Source of the DNA: Nocardioides sp. S5
GTDB taxonomy: Bacteria > Actinomycetota > Actinomycetes > Propionibacteriales > Nocardioidaceae
Reading direction: 5' to 3'
Assembly (NCBI RefSeq): GCF_017310035.1
Contig: NZ_CP022296.1
Span: forward strand, 4,216,001 to 4,280,000
Length of the DNA stretch: 64,000 nucleotides
In this document: positions 1-8,805 of the stretch, one piece after another
Position numbering within the stretch: the stretch's first letter is position 1
Layout: every line of letters starts with the position of its first letter
The notes under the pieces: model-generated
Seen by the model: only the letters and a program-made list of their open reading frames with translations
Told to the model about the DNA's origin: nothing
Database searches by the model: none
Translations under genes and position numbers: made by a program

Positions 1-101
1 ACCCACGGCCCATCCTAAGTCAAGTTGCCCCTGACGCAGCATCGTCTCGCGCGAAGTTCGCGCACGTCCGTCGTTGAAAACGGGGAGAACTCGAGCGCTC
101 G

Positions 102-1892
102 TCATCGCCCCTCCGCTCCGCCGCACGGGGCCGGCACGAACTGCTTGCCTCCTCCGCGCTGCACCCCTGGCGTGCTGATGAGCTCGACCCCGCCGGTGTG
201 CCCGGCGCCGGAGGTCGCTCGCCAGGTCAGGGTCACCACGTCGCCGGGCTCGAGCAGGATCGGCACAGAGACGACCGGGCGTCCTTCGAAGGTGCGGTTC
301 GTGCCGGTCGACTTCACCCCGTTGACGACAACATCGGTGATCTCGCCGCCGGTCGGTGCGACGAGGTCGAAGACGTTGAGGTGGTCACCGCGCGCGACGC
401 CGTACTCCCCCGACCCGGTGACCGTCGTCGGCAGCGATGCCGCGTCGGAGGGGGCGCTCGAGTGGATCCGGAGCTGGCCGCTGAAGCCGATCTCACCGGC
501 GGCACAGGAGACGCTGCTGATGCGCGCGTCGTAGTCGAGGAAGTAGCCCATCTTGGAGCCGGTCGCGTCATTGACGTAGACACCGGCCTGGGCAGCGCCG
601 CCGTCCTCGCTCGGGAAGGCTCCGGCGACGCGGGTCCCGGCCAGTCGATCCTGCTCCGCGTCGATCGTGGAGTGCACCAGCAGCCGACCCTCGGTGGCCC
701 CCCGCGAGAGGGCGGCGACCAGCGCGGACGGGTCGGTCCGCGGGTCGAGGAGCCGGTCGAACGTCGAGGTCAGCACCTCGGCGAAGAAGGCGTCCTCCGC
801 GGCGGGGTCGTCCGCGTAGCGCAGGTAGGGCTCGTGCAGGATCTCGTCGACGAAGTTCGAGCTCGTCAGTCGTCGGCCGTCGACCGTGAGTGGGCCAGTG
901 GCCTTGACCAGGTAGGACAGGGTGACGGGGTCGACCGACAGCACCCCGTCGACGTCCCGGCCGGTCTCCAGCTTCCACCGCGCGGCCATCAGCTCGCCCG
1001 CCCGCTCGAAGTCGGGGATGAAGACGGAGTCCTGGAACCACGTGCCCGGCTGCTCGAACCAGATGGCACGCTCCTGCTCGGTCAGCGGCAACACCGGCTC
1101 GGCGAGCTCGCCGAACTCGCTGGCCGCCACGGTCCTGCCGAGCGTGACGGTGCCCTCGTCGGCGCGCAGCGGGGCCATGAGGCCCGGCATGCCGCCGAGC
1201 GAGCGGGGCTCGGCGTTGTTCTGGAAGACGAGGAGGTAGTCGCGGGCGCCGTCGCGTCCGAGCATCGCCGGCAGCAGCTCAGCCGCCCTGGTCGCGCCGT
1301 CGAGCGTGTCGACGCCCTCGTCGACCTGGCGGATCAGGGCCTCGAGCTGCGGGCGGAGCTCGCGCACCAGCCCGCCCACGCGGATGTCGTCGAGCTCGTC
1401 CTGCGCGCGGACGAAGCCGTCGCGTGCCTCGGCCAGCGGCGCGGCTGCGCGCGCCACCCGGTCGACCGGGATCCGGCCGCCCCGCGGGGCGAACGTCTCG
1501 GCGCTCAGCCCGCTGTCGACCAGCGGGCCGGCGCCTTCACGGGCGACGATGTCGACAGCGCGGGCGACCGCGGCAGTCGCGTCGAAGTCATCGCCGAGGG
1601 CCGGGAGCGCACTGAGCACCTGCCACGTGGGCCCCGACGTACGCTCGGCGGCCGCACTGGCATGCGACTGCAGCGAGTCGACGACCGCCGCGGCGCCGTT
1701 GGCGTTACCGGCCAGCGCGGCGGGCAGCGCGACGGCCTGCGACCGAGCGGCGCTCAGGTCGCGCTGCACCTGCCAGACCGTCCAGCCGGACCAGAGCGCG
1801 CCGGCGACCAGCACCGCGAGCGCCGTCGCGAGCCCCCAGCGCCACCGGCGCCGGGAGGCGCTGACAGCGCGCTCACGCGTGGTTCTCGCCAC
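102..1892 (-). CDS. DUF4012 domain membrane-anchored protein
   Basis: 596-residue protein. An Arg-rich N-terminus (RERAVSASRRRWRWG) is followed by one transmembrane helix at about residues 18-38, so nearly all of the chain is expected outside the membrane. The body matches what I recall of DUF4012 proteins (segments RDYLLVFQNNAEPRSLGGMP and WFQDSVFIPDFERAGELMA), a family common beside actinobacterial exopolysaccharide genes. Its biochemical role is not known to me. It lies next to a tyrosine-autokinase gene, which fits a part in polysaccharide export or attachment (inference). The stop is near the window edge; bases 1-101 downstream hold no gene, only a small GCGCGAA/TTCGCGC inverted repeat at 49-63. 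Confidence 0.85.
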   Translation of the reverse strand: MARTTRERAVSASRRRWRWGLATALAVLVAGALWSGWTVWQVQRDLSAARSQAVALPAALAGNANGAAAVVDSLQSHASAAAERTSGPTWQVLSALPALGDDFDATAAVARAVDIVAREGAGPLVDSGLSAETFAPRGGRIPVDRVARAAAPLAEARDGFVRAQDELDDIRVGGLVRELRPQLEALIRQVDEGVDTLDGATRAAELLPAMLGRDGARDYLLVFQNNAEPRSLGGMPGLMAPLRADEGTVTLGRTVAASEFGELAEPVLPLTEQERAIWFEQPGTWFQDSVFIPDFERAGELMAARWKLETGRDVDGVLSVDPVTLSYLVKATGPLTVDGRRLTSSNFVDEILHEPYLRYADDPAAEDAFFAEVLTSTFDRLLDPRTDPSALVAALSRGATEGRLLVHSTIDAEQDRLAGTRVAGAFPSEDGGAAQAGVYVNDATGSKMGYFLDYDARISSVSCAAGEIGFSGQLRIHSSAPSDAASLPTTVTGSGEYGVARGDHLNVFDLVAPTGGEITDVVVNGVKSTGTNRTFEGRPVVSVPILLEPGDVVTLTWRATSGAGHTGGVELISTPGVQRGGGKQFVPAPCGGAEGR

Positions 1893-1912
1893 AGTCCCTT
1901 ACCCCATCATGG

Positions 1913-1945
1913 CTGCTGCCCACCGGCGATGCCAGTGGGCAGCAG
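1913..1945 (-). terminator. Stem-loop after the 138-aa secreted-protein gene
   Basis: Perfect 11-bp arms CTGCTGCCCAC (1913-1923) and GTGGGCAGCAG (1935-1945) around an 11-nt loop. It sits 30 nt beyond the stop of the minus-strand gene at 1975-2391 and before the DUF4012 start. There is no T-run, which is usual for high-GC actinobacterial terminators. Confidence 0.5.
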
Positions 1946-1974
1946 ATCGATTGTCGAACCTGTGAAGCTCTGGA

Positions 1975-2391
1975 TCAGAACTTCTTGCGCACCTTGATCT
2001 TCTCGGTGCTCGCCGAGCAGTTGCGGAAGATCGAGGTGGCCTTGGCCTTGGTCTGGAACTCGACGTAATAGTTGCCGGTGCGCTTGAAGCGGAAGAAGCG
2101 CTTCTGGGTCCGGTTGGCGGCGCCGCTCCAGAAGGTGCCCGTCTCGACCGTGCCGGTGCGCACGCGGGTGACGGTGTACTTCACCCGGCCCTTGGGGACG
2201 ATGTTGCCGTCGGCGGTCCACTTGAACTTGACCTTGACGCGGTCGCCCGGGCCGACCTTGGAGTCGGCGGCGACCGCGACGCACGCGGTGTCGACGCTGC
2301 GCGGGTAGGGGGCGGCCTGGGCCGCAGGAGCGATCAGCATCGAGCCGAGCGCGGCGAACGTGGTGGCGGCGGCGATGGCCGTCTTCTTCAT
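1975..2391 (-). CDS. Small secreted protein, function unknown
   Basis: 138 residues from the ATG at 2391. This start is chosen because GGAAGG lies 8 nt upstream and a classic signal peptide follows at once (MKKTAIAAATTFAALGSMLI, then an APAAQAA cleavage region). The longer in-frame extension to 2568 has no such features. The mature part is a basic, beta-rich domain of about 110 residues with two cysteines (DTACVAV and RNCSAST), possibly one disulfide. I do not recognise the family. Divergent from the autokinase gene with 213 nt between the starts. Confidence 0.75.
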   Translation of the reverse strand: MKKTAIAAATTFAALGSMLIAPAAQAAPYPRSVDTACVAVAADSKVGPGDRVKVKFKWTADGNIVPKGRVKYTVTRVRTGTVETGTFWSGAANRTQKRFFRFKRTGNYYVEFQTKAKATSIFRNCSASTEKIKVRKKF

Positions 2392-2604
2392 CTGAAGAAC
2401 CTTCCGATAAGTGCGGGTGGGACCGTCCCCTGTGTGTCGATCCGAGCCGTCTGCGACAAGGAGGCCCTGACGCCGATGACAGGGGAACGGTAACCCAGGA
2501 TGTGCACAGATCGGTAAACACCCGAGAAACGTGGTCGAGTTGCCCCGGCCCTCGCCAGTGGCTGACACTGACCGTTCATCTCAGACCCGGGGGACCAACA
2601 CATC

Positions 2605-3999
2605 GTGGAACTGTCCGACTACCTGCGCATCCTGCGCCGTCGCTGGCGCCTCGTGGTCGCCACCCTCCTGGTCGTGCTCGTGGGTGCCGCGCTCGTCACC
2701 TGGCGGACCACCCCGCAGTACCAGTCCACGACGCAGCTCTTCATCTCCACCAACGCCTCGTCCTCGGCGGAGGCCTACCAGGGCAACCTCTTCAGCAGCC
2801 AGCGCCTGTCGTCGTACGCCGACCTGGCCGGCGGCACCGAGCTCGCCACCCGCGTCGTCGCGGCGACCAGCAGTGACCTGACGCCCGCCGAGCTGGCGGC
2901 CAAGGTGACCGCGCAGGCCTCCCCCGAGACCGTGCTGCTCAACATCTCTGTCACCGACCCCGACCCGGTCGTGGCCCAGCAGCTCACCCAGACCTACGGC
3001 GAGGAGCTGATGGCGCTGGTCGCTGAGCTCGAGACGCCGCCCGGACGCAACCAGCCCGTCCTCAAGGCCACCGTCACCGACGCGGCCACGCTGCCCGGCG
3101 CGCCGATCTCACCCAACCCTGTGCGCAACCTCGGCCTCGCCTTCGTGCTCGGCCTGCTGCTCGGCGTCGGCCTGGCCGTGGTGCGCGAGCTCCTCGACAC
3201 CAGCGCCAAGTCGGCCGACGACGTCACCACGTCGCTCCAGGCCCCGATCCTCGGCACCTTCGTCTTCGACCCCGAGGTCGGCAAGCGCCCGCTCCTGACC
3301 GAGATGTCGTCGCACGAGCCGCGCGCCGAGGCCTTCCGCGTGATGCGCACCAATCTGTCCTTCGTCGACGTCGACGCCGAGTCCAAGGCGATCGTGATCA
3401 CCAGCTCGCTGCCCGGCGAGGGCAAGTCGACCACCGCGGTGAACGCCGCCCTCGCGCTCCAGCAGGCCGGCGAGCGCACGCTCCTCATCGACGGCGACCT
3501 ACGTCGTCCCCAGGCCGCGGCGATGCTCGGGCTCGACCCGACCATCGGCCTCACGACCGCACTCGTCGGCAAGGTCACGGCCAGCGACGTCATCCTCACC
3601 CACGCTTCCGGACTGCACGTGCTGGCCTCCGGCGCGGTCCCCCCCAACCCGTCGGAGCTGCTCCAGTCGCAGGCCATGGCCGGCGTGCTGCGCGAGCTGC
3701 GGGCGGCGTACGACGTCATCATCATCGACGCCCCGCCGCTGCTTCCCGTCACCGACGCCGCACTGATCGCCTCGCAGGTCGACGGCGCCGTCGTCGTCGT
3801 ACGCCACGGCCGGACCACCCGCGAGCAGCTAGCCGCCGCCCGCGAGCGCCTCGAGGCCGTCGGCGCGGTCGTCATGGGCTCGGTCTTCAACATGGTGCCG
3901 CGCAAGGGACGCGGCAACTACGGCTCGGGCTATGGCTATGGCTATGGCTATGGCTACGGATACGCCCCGGAAGACAAGCAGCCCGGCGCCCACCGCTGA
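2605..3999 (+). CDS. Wzz/bacterial tyrosine autokinase fusion (polysaccharide co-polymerase)
   Basis: 464 residues from a GTG start. The N-terminal Wzz-type chain-length domain has membrane helices at about 15-33 and 176-194. The C-terminal BY-kinase domain shows Walker A SSLPGEGKSTT (267-277), Walker A' LLIDGDLRRP (293-302) and Walker B VIIIDAPP (371-378). The tail carries a Tyr cluster with Tyr-Gly repeats, the expected autophosphorylation site. In this family the cluster's phosphorylation state controls assembly and chain length of capsule or exopolysaccharide. Joining the Wzz and kinase halves in one chain is common in actinobacteria. Its neighbours are polysaccharide genes up to 23 kb. 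Confidence 0.93.
   Translation: MELSDYLRILRRRWRLVVATLLVVLVGAALVTWRTTPQYQSTTQLFISTNASSSAEAYQGNLFSSQRLSSYADLAGGTELATRVVAATSSDLTPAELAAKVTAQASPETVLLNISVTDPDPVVAQQLTQTYGEELMALVAELETPPGRNQPVLKATVTDAATLPGAPISPNPVRNLGLAFVLGLLLGVGLAVVRELLDTSAKSADDVTTSLQAPILGTFVFDPEVGKRPLLTEMSSHEPRAEAFRVMRTNLSFVDVDAESKAIVITSSLPGEGKSTTAVNAALALQQAGERTLLIDGDLRRPQAAAMLGLDPTIGLTTALVGKVTASDVILTHASGLHVLASGAVPPNPSELLQSQAMAGVLRELRAAYDVIIIDAPPLLPVTDAALIASQVDGAVVVVRHGRTTREQLAAARERLEAVGAVVMGSVFNMVPRKGRGNYGSGYGYGYGYGYGYAPEDKQPGAHR
3928..3963 (+). repeat. Hexanucleotide repeat coding the Tyr-Gly tail
   Basis: Four exact GGCTAT units (3928-3951) are followed by GGCTAC and GGATAC. They encode alternating Gly-Tyr at the C-terminus of the autokinase. 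The four identical codon pairs contrast with the C-ending Tyr codons used elsewhere, which suggests expansion by slippage. Confidence 0.9.
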
Positions 4000-4036
4000 G
4001 CCGCGACGTCGAGAGCGGACCCGTCGCCCGCCTTGC

Positions 4037-4861
4037 TCAGGACAGCCCCAGCAGCTCGCGGCACTGGGCGGGCGTCATCGGCGTACGCTGCGCGATCCGT
4101 CCCAGGTCGACCGCGCGTGCGACGAGCTGGGCGTTGGATTCCACGGGCACGCCGCGGCTGATGGTGAGCACGTCCTCCATGCCGACGCGCAGGTGCCCGC
4201 CCATGGAGAGGGAGGCCATCGCAACCGCGAGCGTCGAGCGCCCGATGCCGGTGGCCGACCAGGAGGTGACCTCGGGCGGCAGGGCCGCGACGCCGGCGAC
4301 GAGGGCCGGCGCGGTGCCGGGCATGCCGCCGGGCACGCCCATCACGAAGTCGACGTGCACCATGGCGCCCGCGGGCGTGCCGTACTCCCGCAGCAGCCGA
4401 CCCAGCGCGTGCACCTGGCCGAGGTCGAACAGCTCGAACTCCGGGGCCACGCCGCGCTCGAGGGCGAGCTGGTAGAGGTCCTTCACGAAGGGCCAGGGAT
4501 TGAGGAAGACGTCGTCGCCGAAGTTCGTGGTGCCCATGGTCAGGCTGCACGAGTCGGGCCTCGCGTCGAGCACCTCGAGCCGCTCGTCCAGCGGGTCGTG
4601 CACCGACCCGCCCGTCGAGAGCTGCACGACGAGCGAGGAGCTCGAGCGCACGGCGTCGACCCACTCGCGCAGCAGCGACTGGTCGAGCGTCGGCGCGTGC
4701 TCGCCGTCGCGCACGTGGAGGTGGATCATCGCCGCTCCGGCGGCCTCGCACTCGGCGGCCGTGCGCGCGATCTCCTCCGGGGTGGTGGGGAGCTGCGGGC
4801 AGTCGGCCTTGGCGGTCTCGGCCCCGGTGGGGGCGACCGTGATCAGCAACGCGTCAGACAT
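4037..4861 (-). CDS. Beta-keto acid cleavage enzyme (BKACE, formerly DUF849)
   Basis: 274 residues, a typical family length. Family members are zinc TIM-barrel enzymes that condense a beta-keto acid with acetyl-CoA and release acetoacetate and a CoA ester; 3-keto-5-aminohexanoate cleavage is the founding case. Visible hallmarks are the zinc-binding HLHVRD near residue 47, SLTMGTTNF and HLRVGMED towards the C-terminus. The substrate cannot be told from sequence. The start ATG has AGGA upstream; it is divergent from dtd with 17 nt between the start codons, so the two probably share a promoter region. No lysine-fermentation genes are nearby, so a KceF role is unlikely. Confidence 0.88.
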   Translation of the reverse strand: MSDALLITVAPTGAETAKADCPQLPTTPEEIARTAAECEAAGAAMIHLHVRDGEHAPTLDQSLLREWVDAVRSSSSLVVQLSTGGSVHDPLDERLEVLDARPDSCSLTMGTTNFGDDVFLNPWPFVKDLYQLALERGVAPEFELFDLGQVHALGRLLREYGTPAGAMVHVDFVMGVPGGMPGTAPALVAGVAALPPEVTSWSATGIGRSTLAVAMASLSMGGHLRVGMEDVLTISRGVPVESNAQLVARAVDLGRIAQRTPMTPAQCRELLGLS

Positions 4862-4878
4862 GGCGGCATCCTTGCACC

Positions 4879-5307
4879 ATGCGTGCGGTCATCCAGCGGG
4901 TCCTCTCCGCCAGCGTCCGGGTCGACGGCGAGGTCGTCGGGAGCTTCGACGTCCCGGGGCTCCTGGTCTACCTCGGCGTCACGCACGGCGACGGACCGGA
5001 CGAGGTGGTGTGGACCGCCCGCAAGATCTGGGACCTGCGCCTGCTGCGCGACGAGCAGAGCGCGAGCGACGTCGGCGCCCCCGTGCTCGTGGTCAGCCAG
5101 TTCACGTTGTACGGCGACGCCCGCAAGGGCCGCCGCCCGACCTGGCAGGCCGCAGCACCGGGACCGGTCAGCGAGCCGGCCTACGACGCGGTGTGCGCCG
5201 AGCTCGAGCGTCTCGGCGCCCATGTCGAGCGCGGCCGCTTCGGGGCCGACATGCGGGTGGAGAGCGTCAACGACGGCCCGATCACCCTCGTCCTGGACAG
5301 TCCCTAG
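4879..5307 (+). CDS. dtd: D-aminoacyl-tRNA deacylase
   Basis: 142 residues, the usual DTD length. The enzyme removes D-amino acids (and glycine from tRNA-Ala) from mischarged tRNAs in the cytoplasm. Visible motifs are the start MRAVIQRV, the catalytic SQFTLYGD segment and the C-terminal NDGPIT, which corresponds to the family's cross-subunit Gly-Pro motif. The stop TAG overlaps the stop of the convergent GH16 gene through a shared CTAG (5304-5307). Confidence 0.95.
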   Translation: MRAVIQRVLSASVRVDGEVVGSFDVPGLLVYLGVTHGDGPDEVVWTARKIWDLRLLRDEQSASDVGAPVLVVSQFTLYGDARKGRRPTWQAAAPGPVSEPAYDAVCAELERLGAHVERGRFGADMRVESVNDGPITLVLDSP

Positions 5308-6458
5308 CGCGGACCGGTCTCCCAGACCCGCGCCCAGTCGACGTCCATGTGCTGGGGCAGCTCGCCGTTGAAGCGCGGCAGCTCGTAGTCCGACGACAGC
5401 AGGCTGAGGATCAGGAACTCCGGGCGCCCGGACGTCTCCCCCTCGATGCGCTGGGTGACGCGACCGTCGATGCGGAAGACGTACTCCTCGGGGGTCCACT
5501 CGACGGAGAAGACGTGGTAGTCGCTCGCCCAGTCGTCGCCGAGCTCGTCCACGTCGGGCAGCCAGCCGCCGAGCGTCTGCTTCTTGCCGGCCTTGTCGAG
5601 GAAGTAGGTGAAGCTGGTCAGGCCGCCCTCGGGGTGGTCGTCGCCGAAGTACTCCATGACGTCGATCTCGGCACCACCCTTCGCGGGGCCGCCGGGCTGC
5701 TGGCCGCCGACGGCCTGCATCCAGAAGGCCGAGTGCTGCCCCCGCGCGGCCTGGGTCCTGATCCGCGCAGCCGCGAAGCCGTAGGTGAAGGCGTACGAGC
5801 CCTCCGTGCCGACGTGGCCGTTGAGCCGGTAGGGGAACTTCTTGCGCCGTCCCGGCAGTTGGCACTCGTCGCCGGGCCGGTCCGGGTCCTCGAGGACGCT
5901 GAGCCGCAGCACGCCGTCGCCGACCTCGGCGGCCTCCTGCGCGGCGCGCGAGCAGGTGCGTACGCCGATGTAGCCCTGGTCGCGGGTGGCCCAGCGGCCG
6001 TCCGCCTCGTCGACGGAGTCCTCATCGAAGTCGTCGGTGAAGCTGGCCTCCGGGGCGTCGGTGGTGTCCACGGCGGCGCCGATCGCGTCCTCGCCCTCGC
6101 CGACCACGACGTGGAGCTCGCCGTCCTCGCGCGAGGTCAGCGCGACGCGGCCCTGGTCGTCGGTCTCTGCCTCCGAGACCGTCTCCCACTCGCTGTCGCC
6201 GGTCTGGGCGACCAGGGTGACGGCCGTGCCGGCCTCGACGTCGGCCACGGTCGCGTCCACGACCCAGGCGGCCTCGTCGGCCGCCTCGACGTCCTCGCCG
6301 GTGGCGGCGAGCTGGGGCAGCACACGGGCCTGCACAGCGTCAGTCGCGTCGTACGTCGGCGGCGCGGGCGTGCTCTCGGCAGACGAGCACCCTGTCATGG
6401 TGACCACCATGACGGTAGCAACAGCTATGGCGGGATGAAGCAAGGTGTTCACATGCAT
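5304..6458 (-). CDS. Secreted GH16-family glycoside hydrolase, lipoprotein
   Basis: 384 residues. The N-terminus has a hydrophobic stretch and the lipobox VTMTGC at about 19-24, so the protein is probably lipid-anchored outside the membrane. A Glu/Asp-rich linker domain of about 120 residues precedes the catalytic jelly roll. The GH16 motif ExDxxE is present as E264-I-D266-V-M-E269, giving the nucleophile and acid/base. GH16 enzymes cut beta-1,3/1,4-glucans or galactans. Beside polysaccharide synthesis genes, a role in trimming or releasing the self-made polymer is plausible (inference). Its last codon overlaps the dtd stop. Confidence 0.88.
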   Translation of the reverse strand: MHVNTLLHPAIAVATVMVVTMTGCSSAESTPAPPTYDATDAVQARVLPQLAATGEDVEAADEAAWVVDATVADVEAGTAVTLVAQTGDSEWETVSEAETDDQGRVALTSREDGELHVVVGEGEDAIGAAVDTTDAPEASFTDDFDEDSVDEADGRWATRDQGYIGVRTCSRAAQEAAEVGDGVLRLSVLEDPDRPGDECQLPGRRKKFPYRLNGHVGTEGSYAFTYGFAAARIRTQAARGQHSAFWMQAVGGQQPGGPAKGGAEIDVMEYFGDDHPEGGLTSFTYFLDKAGKKQTLGGWLPDVDELGDDWASDYHVFSVEWTPEEYVFRIDGRVTQRIEGETSGRPEFLILSLLSSDYELPRFNGELPQHMDVDWARVWETGPR

Positions 6459-6504
6459 TCGGCCGATCTTGGCCGACAGATCCGCGACAAAGTGAATTCA
6501 GGTG

Positions 6505-7761
6505 TCAACTTCTCATGACCTCGATCATCACCGGGGCCCGTCCTACCCGCAAGAAGCGCCCGGGTCCGATCTCACGTACGGCGCCAGACGCGCTCGTCCG
6601 AGTCACTGCACCAACCGGCGCACGCACCGCGCGCCGCTTCCCTGAACCCGACCACACCACGACCCGGTCCACGCCACCGCGGGCGCGGAAACGACAGGTC
6701 CGGACGCCGGCACTCCAGGAGCATCCCTTCGGCTTGGTGCCGAGCAGCCAGCCCTTGACCACACCGTAGGCGACCCCGGCCCGGGTGAGGCCGCCCTCGC
6801 CGTCCTGAAGCTGCGTGTTCACCGTCTGGTGCCCCTCCCACCGCCACCAATAGACGCGCTCTGCACCGTCGGCGGCATGCAGCACATAGGTCTGCACCAC
6901 GAAGGCTGCTTGACGGCGCGCGGGGATCCGCGGCGTAGGCGCCAGACCATTGGCGCCGTAGTTGATCTCGCTCGCCCACAGGGGGCCGTCGAAGCCTTCA
7001 CGGGCAACGGCACGTTGCGCCCACTGCGCCAGAGCAAGTCCTTGCTCAGGCCCCTTCTCCGGGAACGGATAGGCGCTGATGTTGGCAGCATCGACGAAGT
7101 CAGCGACGCGCTTGCGGCCCAGGCGTTGGGACCAGTAATCCTTGAACCAAGCCCGGTCGGTGTCGTGGCGCACCGTGAACGACGGGGCAACCACCGTGGC
7201 GCCAGGCGCGAACTTGCGCACCGACTTGCCTGCGATCTTGGTCATCTTCGCCGCGTGCGCAGGCGTCCCCGTGTAGAAGAGCGGCACGTTGGGTTCGTTC
7301 CACACCTGGTAGTCGACGCGATCTCCGTAGCGGGCCGCCAGCCTCCGCACGAACCTTCCGTACGAGTGCAGGCGGGGCGGCGACGCGTTGGTGGCATGCG
7401 CCGGATACGAGGTATGAAAGATCGGAGTATCGACTATGACCAGCAGCGGTTTGGCACCGTGCGCCTCGGCAATGGCGATCTTCGCGTCCGTCTCGGTCCA
7501 GTCAAAGGTCCCGGGACTGCGCTCCACACGGTTCCAAGCCAGATGGATGCGGACGGCTCCCGGTGTGAACTGCGGCCACGAAAAGGCTTCCGTGGATCCG
7601 ATCGAGATGTCCATACCGAAGAACTCGGCCCCGATCTTGCTGGGCCTTGCGCGATCCTGGGCCGTGGCCGCGCCGGTTGGTGCCGCCGACAAAGTCGTCG
7701 CGAGAAGCCCGGCTAGGACTACTCCGATCAACCTGCCGCGACCAGACTGGACGTGCGTCAC
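6505..7761 (-). CDS. Secreted clan GH-A glycoside hydrolase (GH39/GH5-like)
   Basis: 418 residues from the GTG at 7761, preferred because AAGGGGG lies 4 nt upstream; ATG 7779 is in frame but has no ribosome site. A signal peptide is clear (hydrophobic LIGVVLAGLLATTLS then APTGAATA). The TIM barrel carries VWNEPN with acid/base Glu156 and WASEINYG with the probable nucleophile Glu265, the usual pair at strands 4 and 7 of clan GH-A. The C-terminal 90 residues form a small beta domain with one Cys pair (GCSWSAGVRTC). Substrate unknown. Its base composition is slightly lower in GC than the flanking cysD, like the glycan genes downstream. Confidence 0.8.
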   Translation of the reverse strand: MTHVQSGRGRLIGVVLAGLLATTLSAAPTGAATAQDRARPSKIGAEFFGMDISIGSTEAFSWPQFTPGAVRIHLAWNRVERSPGTFDWTETDAKIAIAEAHGAKPLLVIVDTPIFHTSYPAHATNASPPRLHSYGRFVRRLAARYGDRVDYQVWNEPNVPLFYTGTPAHAAKMTKIAGKSVRKFAPGATVVAPSFTVRHDTDRAWFKDYWSQRLGRKRVADFVDAANISAYPFPEKGPEQGLALAQWAQRAVAREGFDGPLWASEINYGANGLAPTPRIPARRQAAFVVQTYVLHAADGAERVYWWRWEGHQTVNTQLQDGEGGLTRAGVAYGVVKGWLLGTKPKGCSWSAGVRTCRFRARGGVDRVVVWSGSGKRRAVRAPVGAVTRTSASGAVREIGPGRFLRVGRAPVMIEVMRS

Positions 7762-7890
7762 GCTTCCCCCTTGATTCATGCAACCGAAAGGAAAAGTGTA
7801 GTTCGTCGCGCCGTTCGAGCATGATGCGGGGATCGCGCTCACCCTCGCTACGATGGTCGCTGCTGTCCCTAGAGAGGTCCTTGCCACGTC

Positions 7891-8805
7891 ATGACCAACA
7901 CCCACGTCGACTACCAGCTGAGTCAGCTGGACCAGCTCGAGGCAGAGTCGATCCACATCTTCCGCGAGGTAGCCGCCGAGTTCGAGAAGCCGGTGCTGAT
8001 GTTCTCCGGCGGCAAGGACTCGATCGTCATGCTCCGTCTCGCGGAGAAGGCGTTCTTCCCGGCCAAGCTCCCCTTCCCGCTGCTCCAGGTCGACACCGGC
8101 CTGGACTTCGACGAGGTGCTCTCCACGCGTGACTCGTGGGTCGAGCGGCTCGGCGCGCGGATCATCGTCGCCACGATCGACGAGGCGATCGCCGCCGGTC
8201 ACGTGGTCGACGACGGCAAGACCAGCCGCAACCGCATGCAGATCGGCACGCTGCTCGGCGCCATCGAGGAGAACGGCTTCACCGCCGCCTTCGGTGGTGG
8301 TCGCCGCGACGAGGAGAAGGCCCGCGCCAAGGAGCGCGTCTACTCCCACCGCGACGACTTCGGGCAGTGGGACCCCAAGATGCAGCGCCCCGAGCTGTGG
8401 AGCCTCTACAACGGCCGCATCCACGCCGGCGAGCACATGCGGATCTTCCCGCTGTCCAACTGGACCGAGCTCGACATCTGGCACTACATCCACCGCGAGC
8501 AGATCGAGATCCCCTCGATCTACTTCGCCCACGAGCGCGAGGTCATCGAGCGCGACGGGATGCTGCTGTCGCTCGGCCCGGAGATCCAGCCCAAGGGCAA
8601 CGAGCAGGTCGAGAAGAAGATGGTGCGCTTCCGCACCGTGGGTGACCGCACCCAGACCGGCTGCGTCGAGTCGGTGGCCACCGACACCGCAGCCATCATC
8701 GACGAGATCGCCATCGCGCGCGTGACCGAGCGTGGTGCCACCCGTGGCGACGACCGGTTCTCCGAGGCCGCCATGGAAGACCGCAAGAAGGAAGGCTACT
8801 TCTGA
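7891..8805 (+). CDS. cysD: Sulfate adenylyltransferase subunit 2
   Basis: 304 residues. With CysN it forms APS from ATP and sulfate in assimilation. It is a PP-loop ATP pyrophosphatase: the SGGKDS motif sits near residue 33, and QVDTGLDFDEV and FGGGRRDEEKARAKER are family signatures. AGAGAGG lies upstream of the ATG. Its stop overlaps the cysN ATG by one base (TGATG), so the two are translationally coupled. No reductase (cysH) or APS kinase (cysC) gene follows. Confidence 0.96.
   Translation: MTNTHVDYQLSQLDQLEAESIHIFREVAAEFEKPVLMFSGGKDSIVMLRLAEKAFFPAKLPFPLLQVDTGLDFDEVLSTRDSWVERLGARIIVATIDEAIAAGHVVDDGKTSRNRMQIGTLLGAIEENGFTAAFGGGRRDEEKARAKERVYSHRDDFGQWDPKMQRPELWSLYNGRIHAGEHMRIFPLSNWTELDIWHYIHREQIEIPSIYFAHEREVIERDGMLLSLGPEIQPKGNEQVEKKMVRFRTVGDRTQTGCVESVATDTAAIIDEIAIARVTERGATRGDDRFSEAAMEDRKKEGYF

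Noticed and set aside
4500..6518. 672-codon plus-strand frame over BKACE, dtd and GH16
   Set aside because: Crosses three recognisable genes in other frames and has no family features.
6505..8532. 675-residue version of the clan GH-A enzyme
   Set aside because: The extra N-terminus is antisense to cysD; the signal peptide begins at 7761 or 7779.
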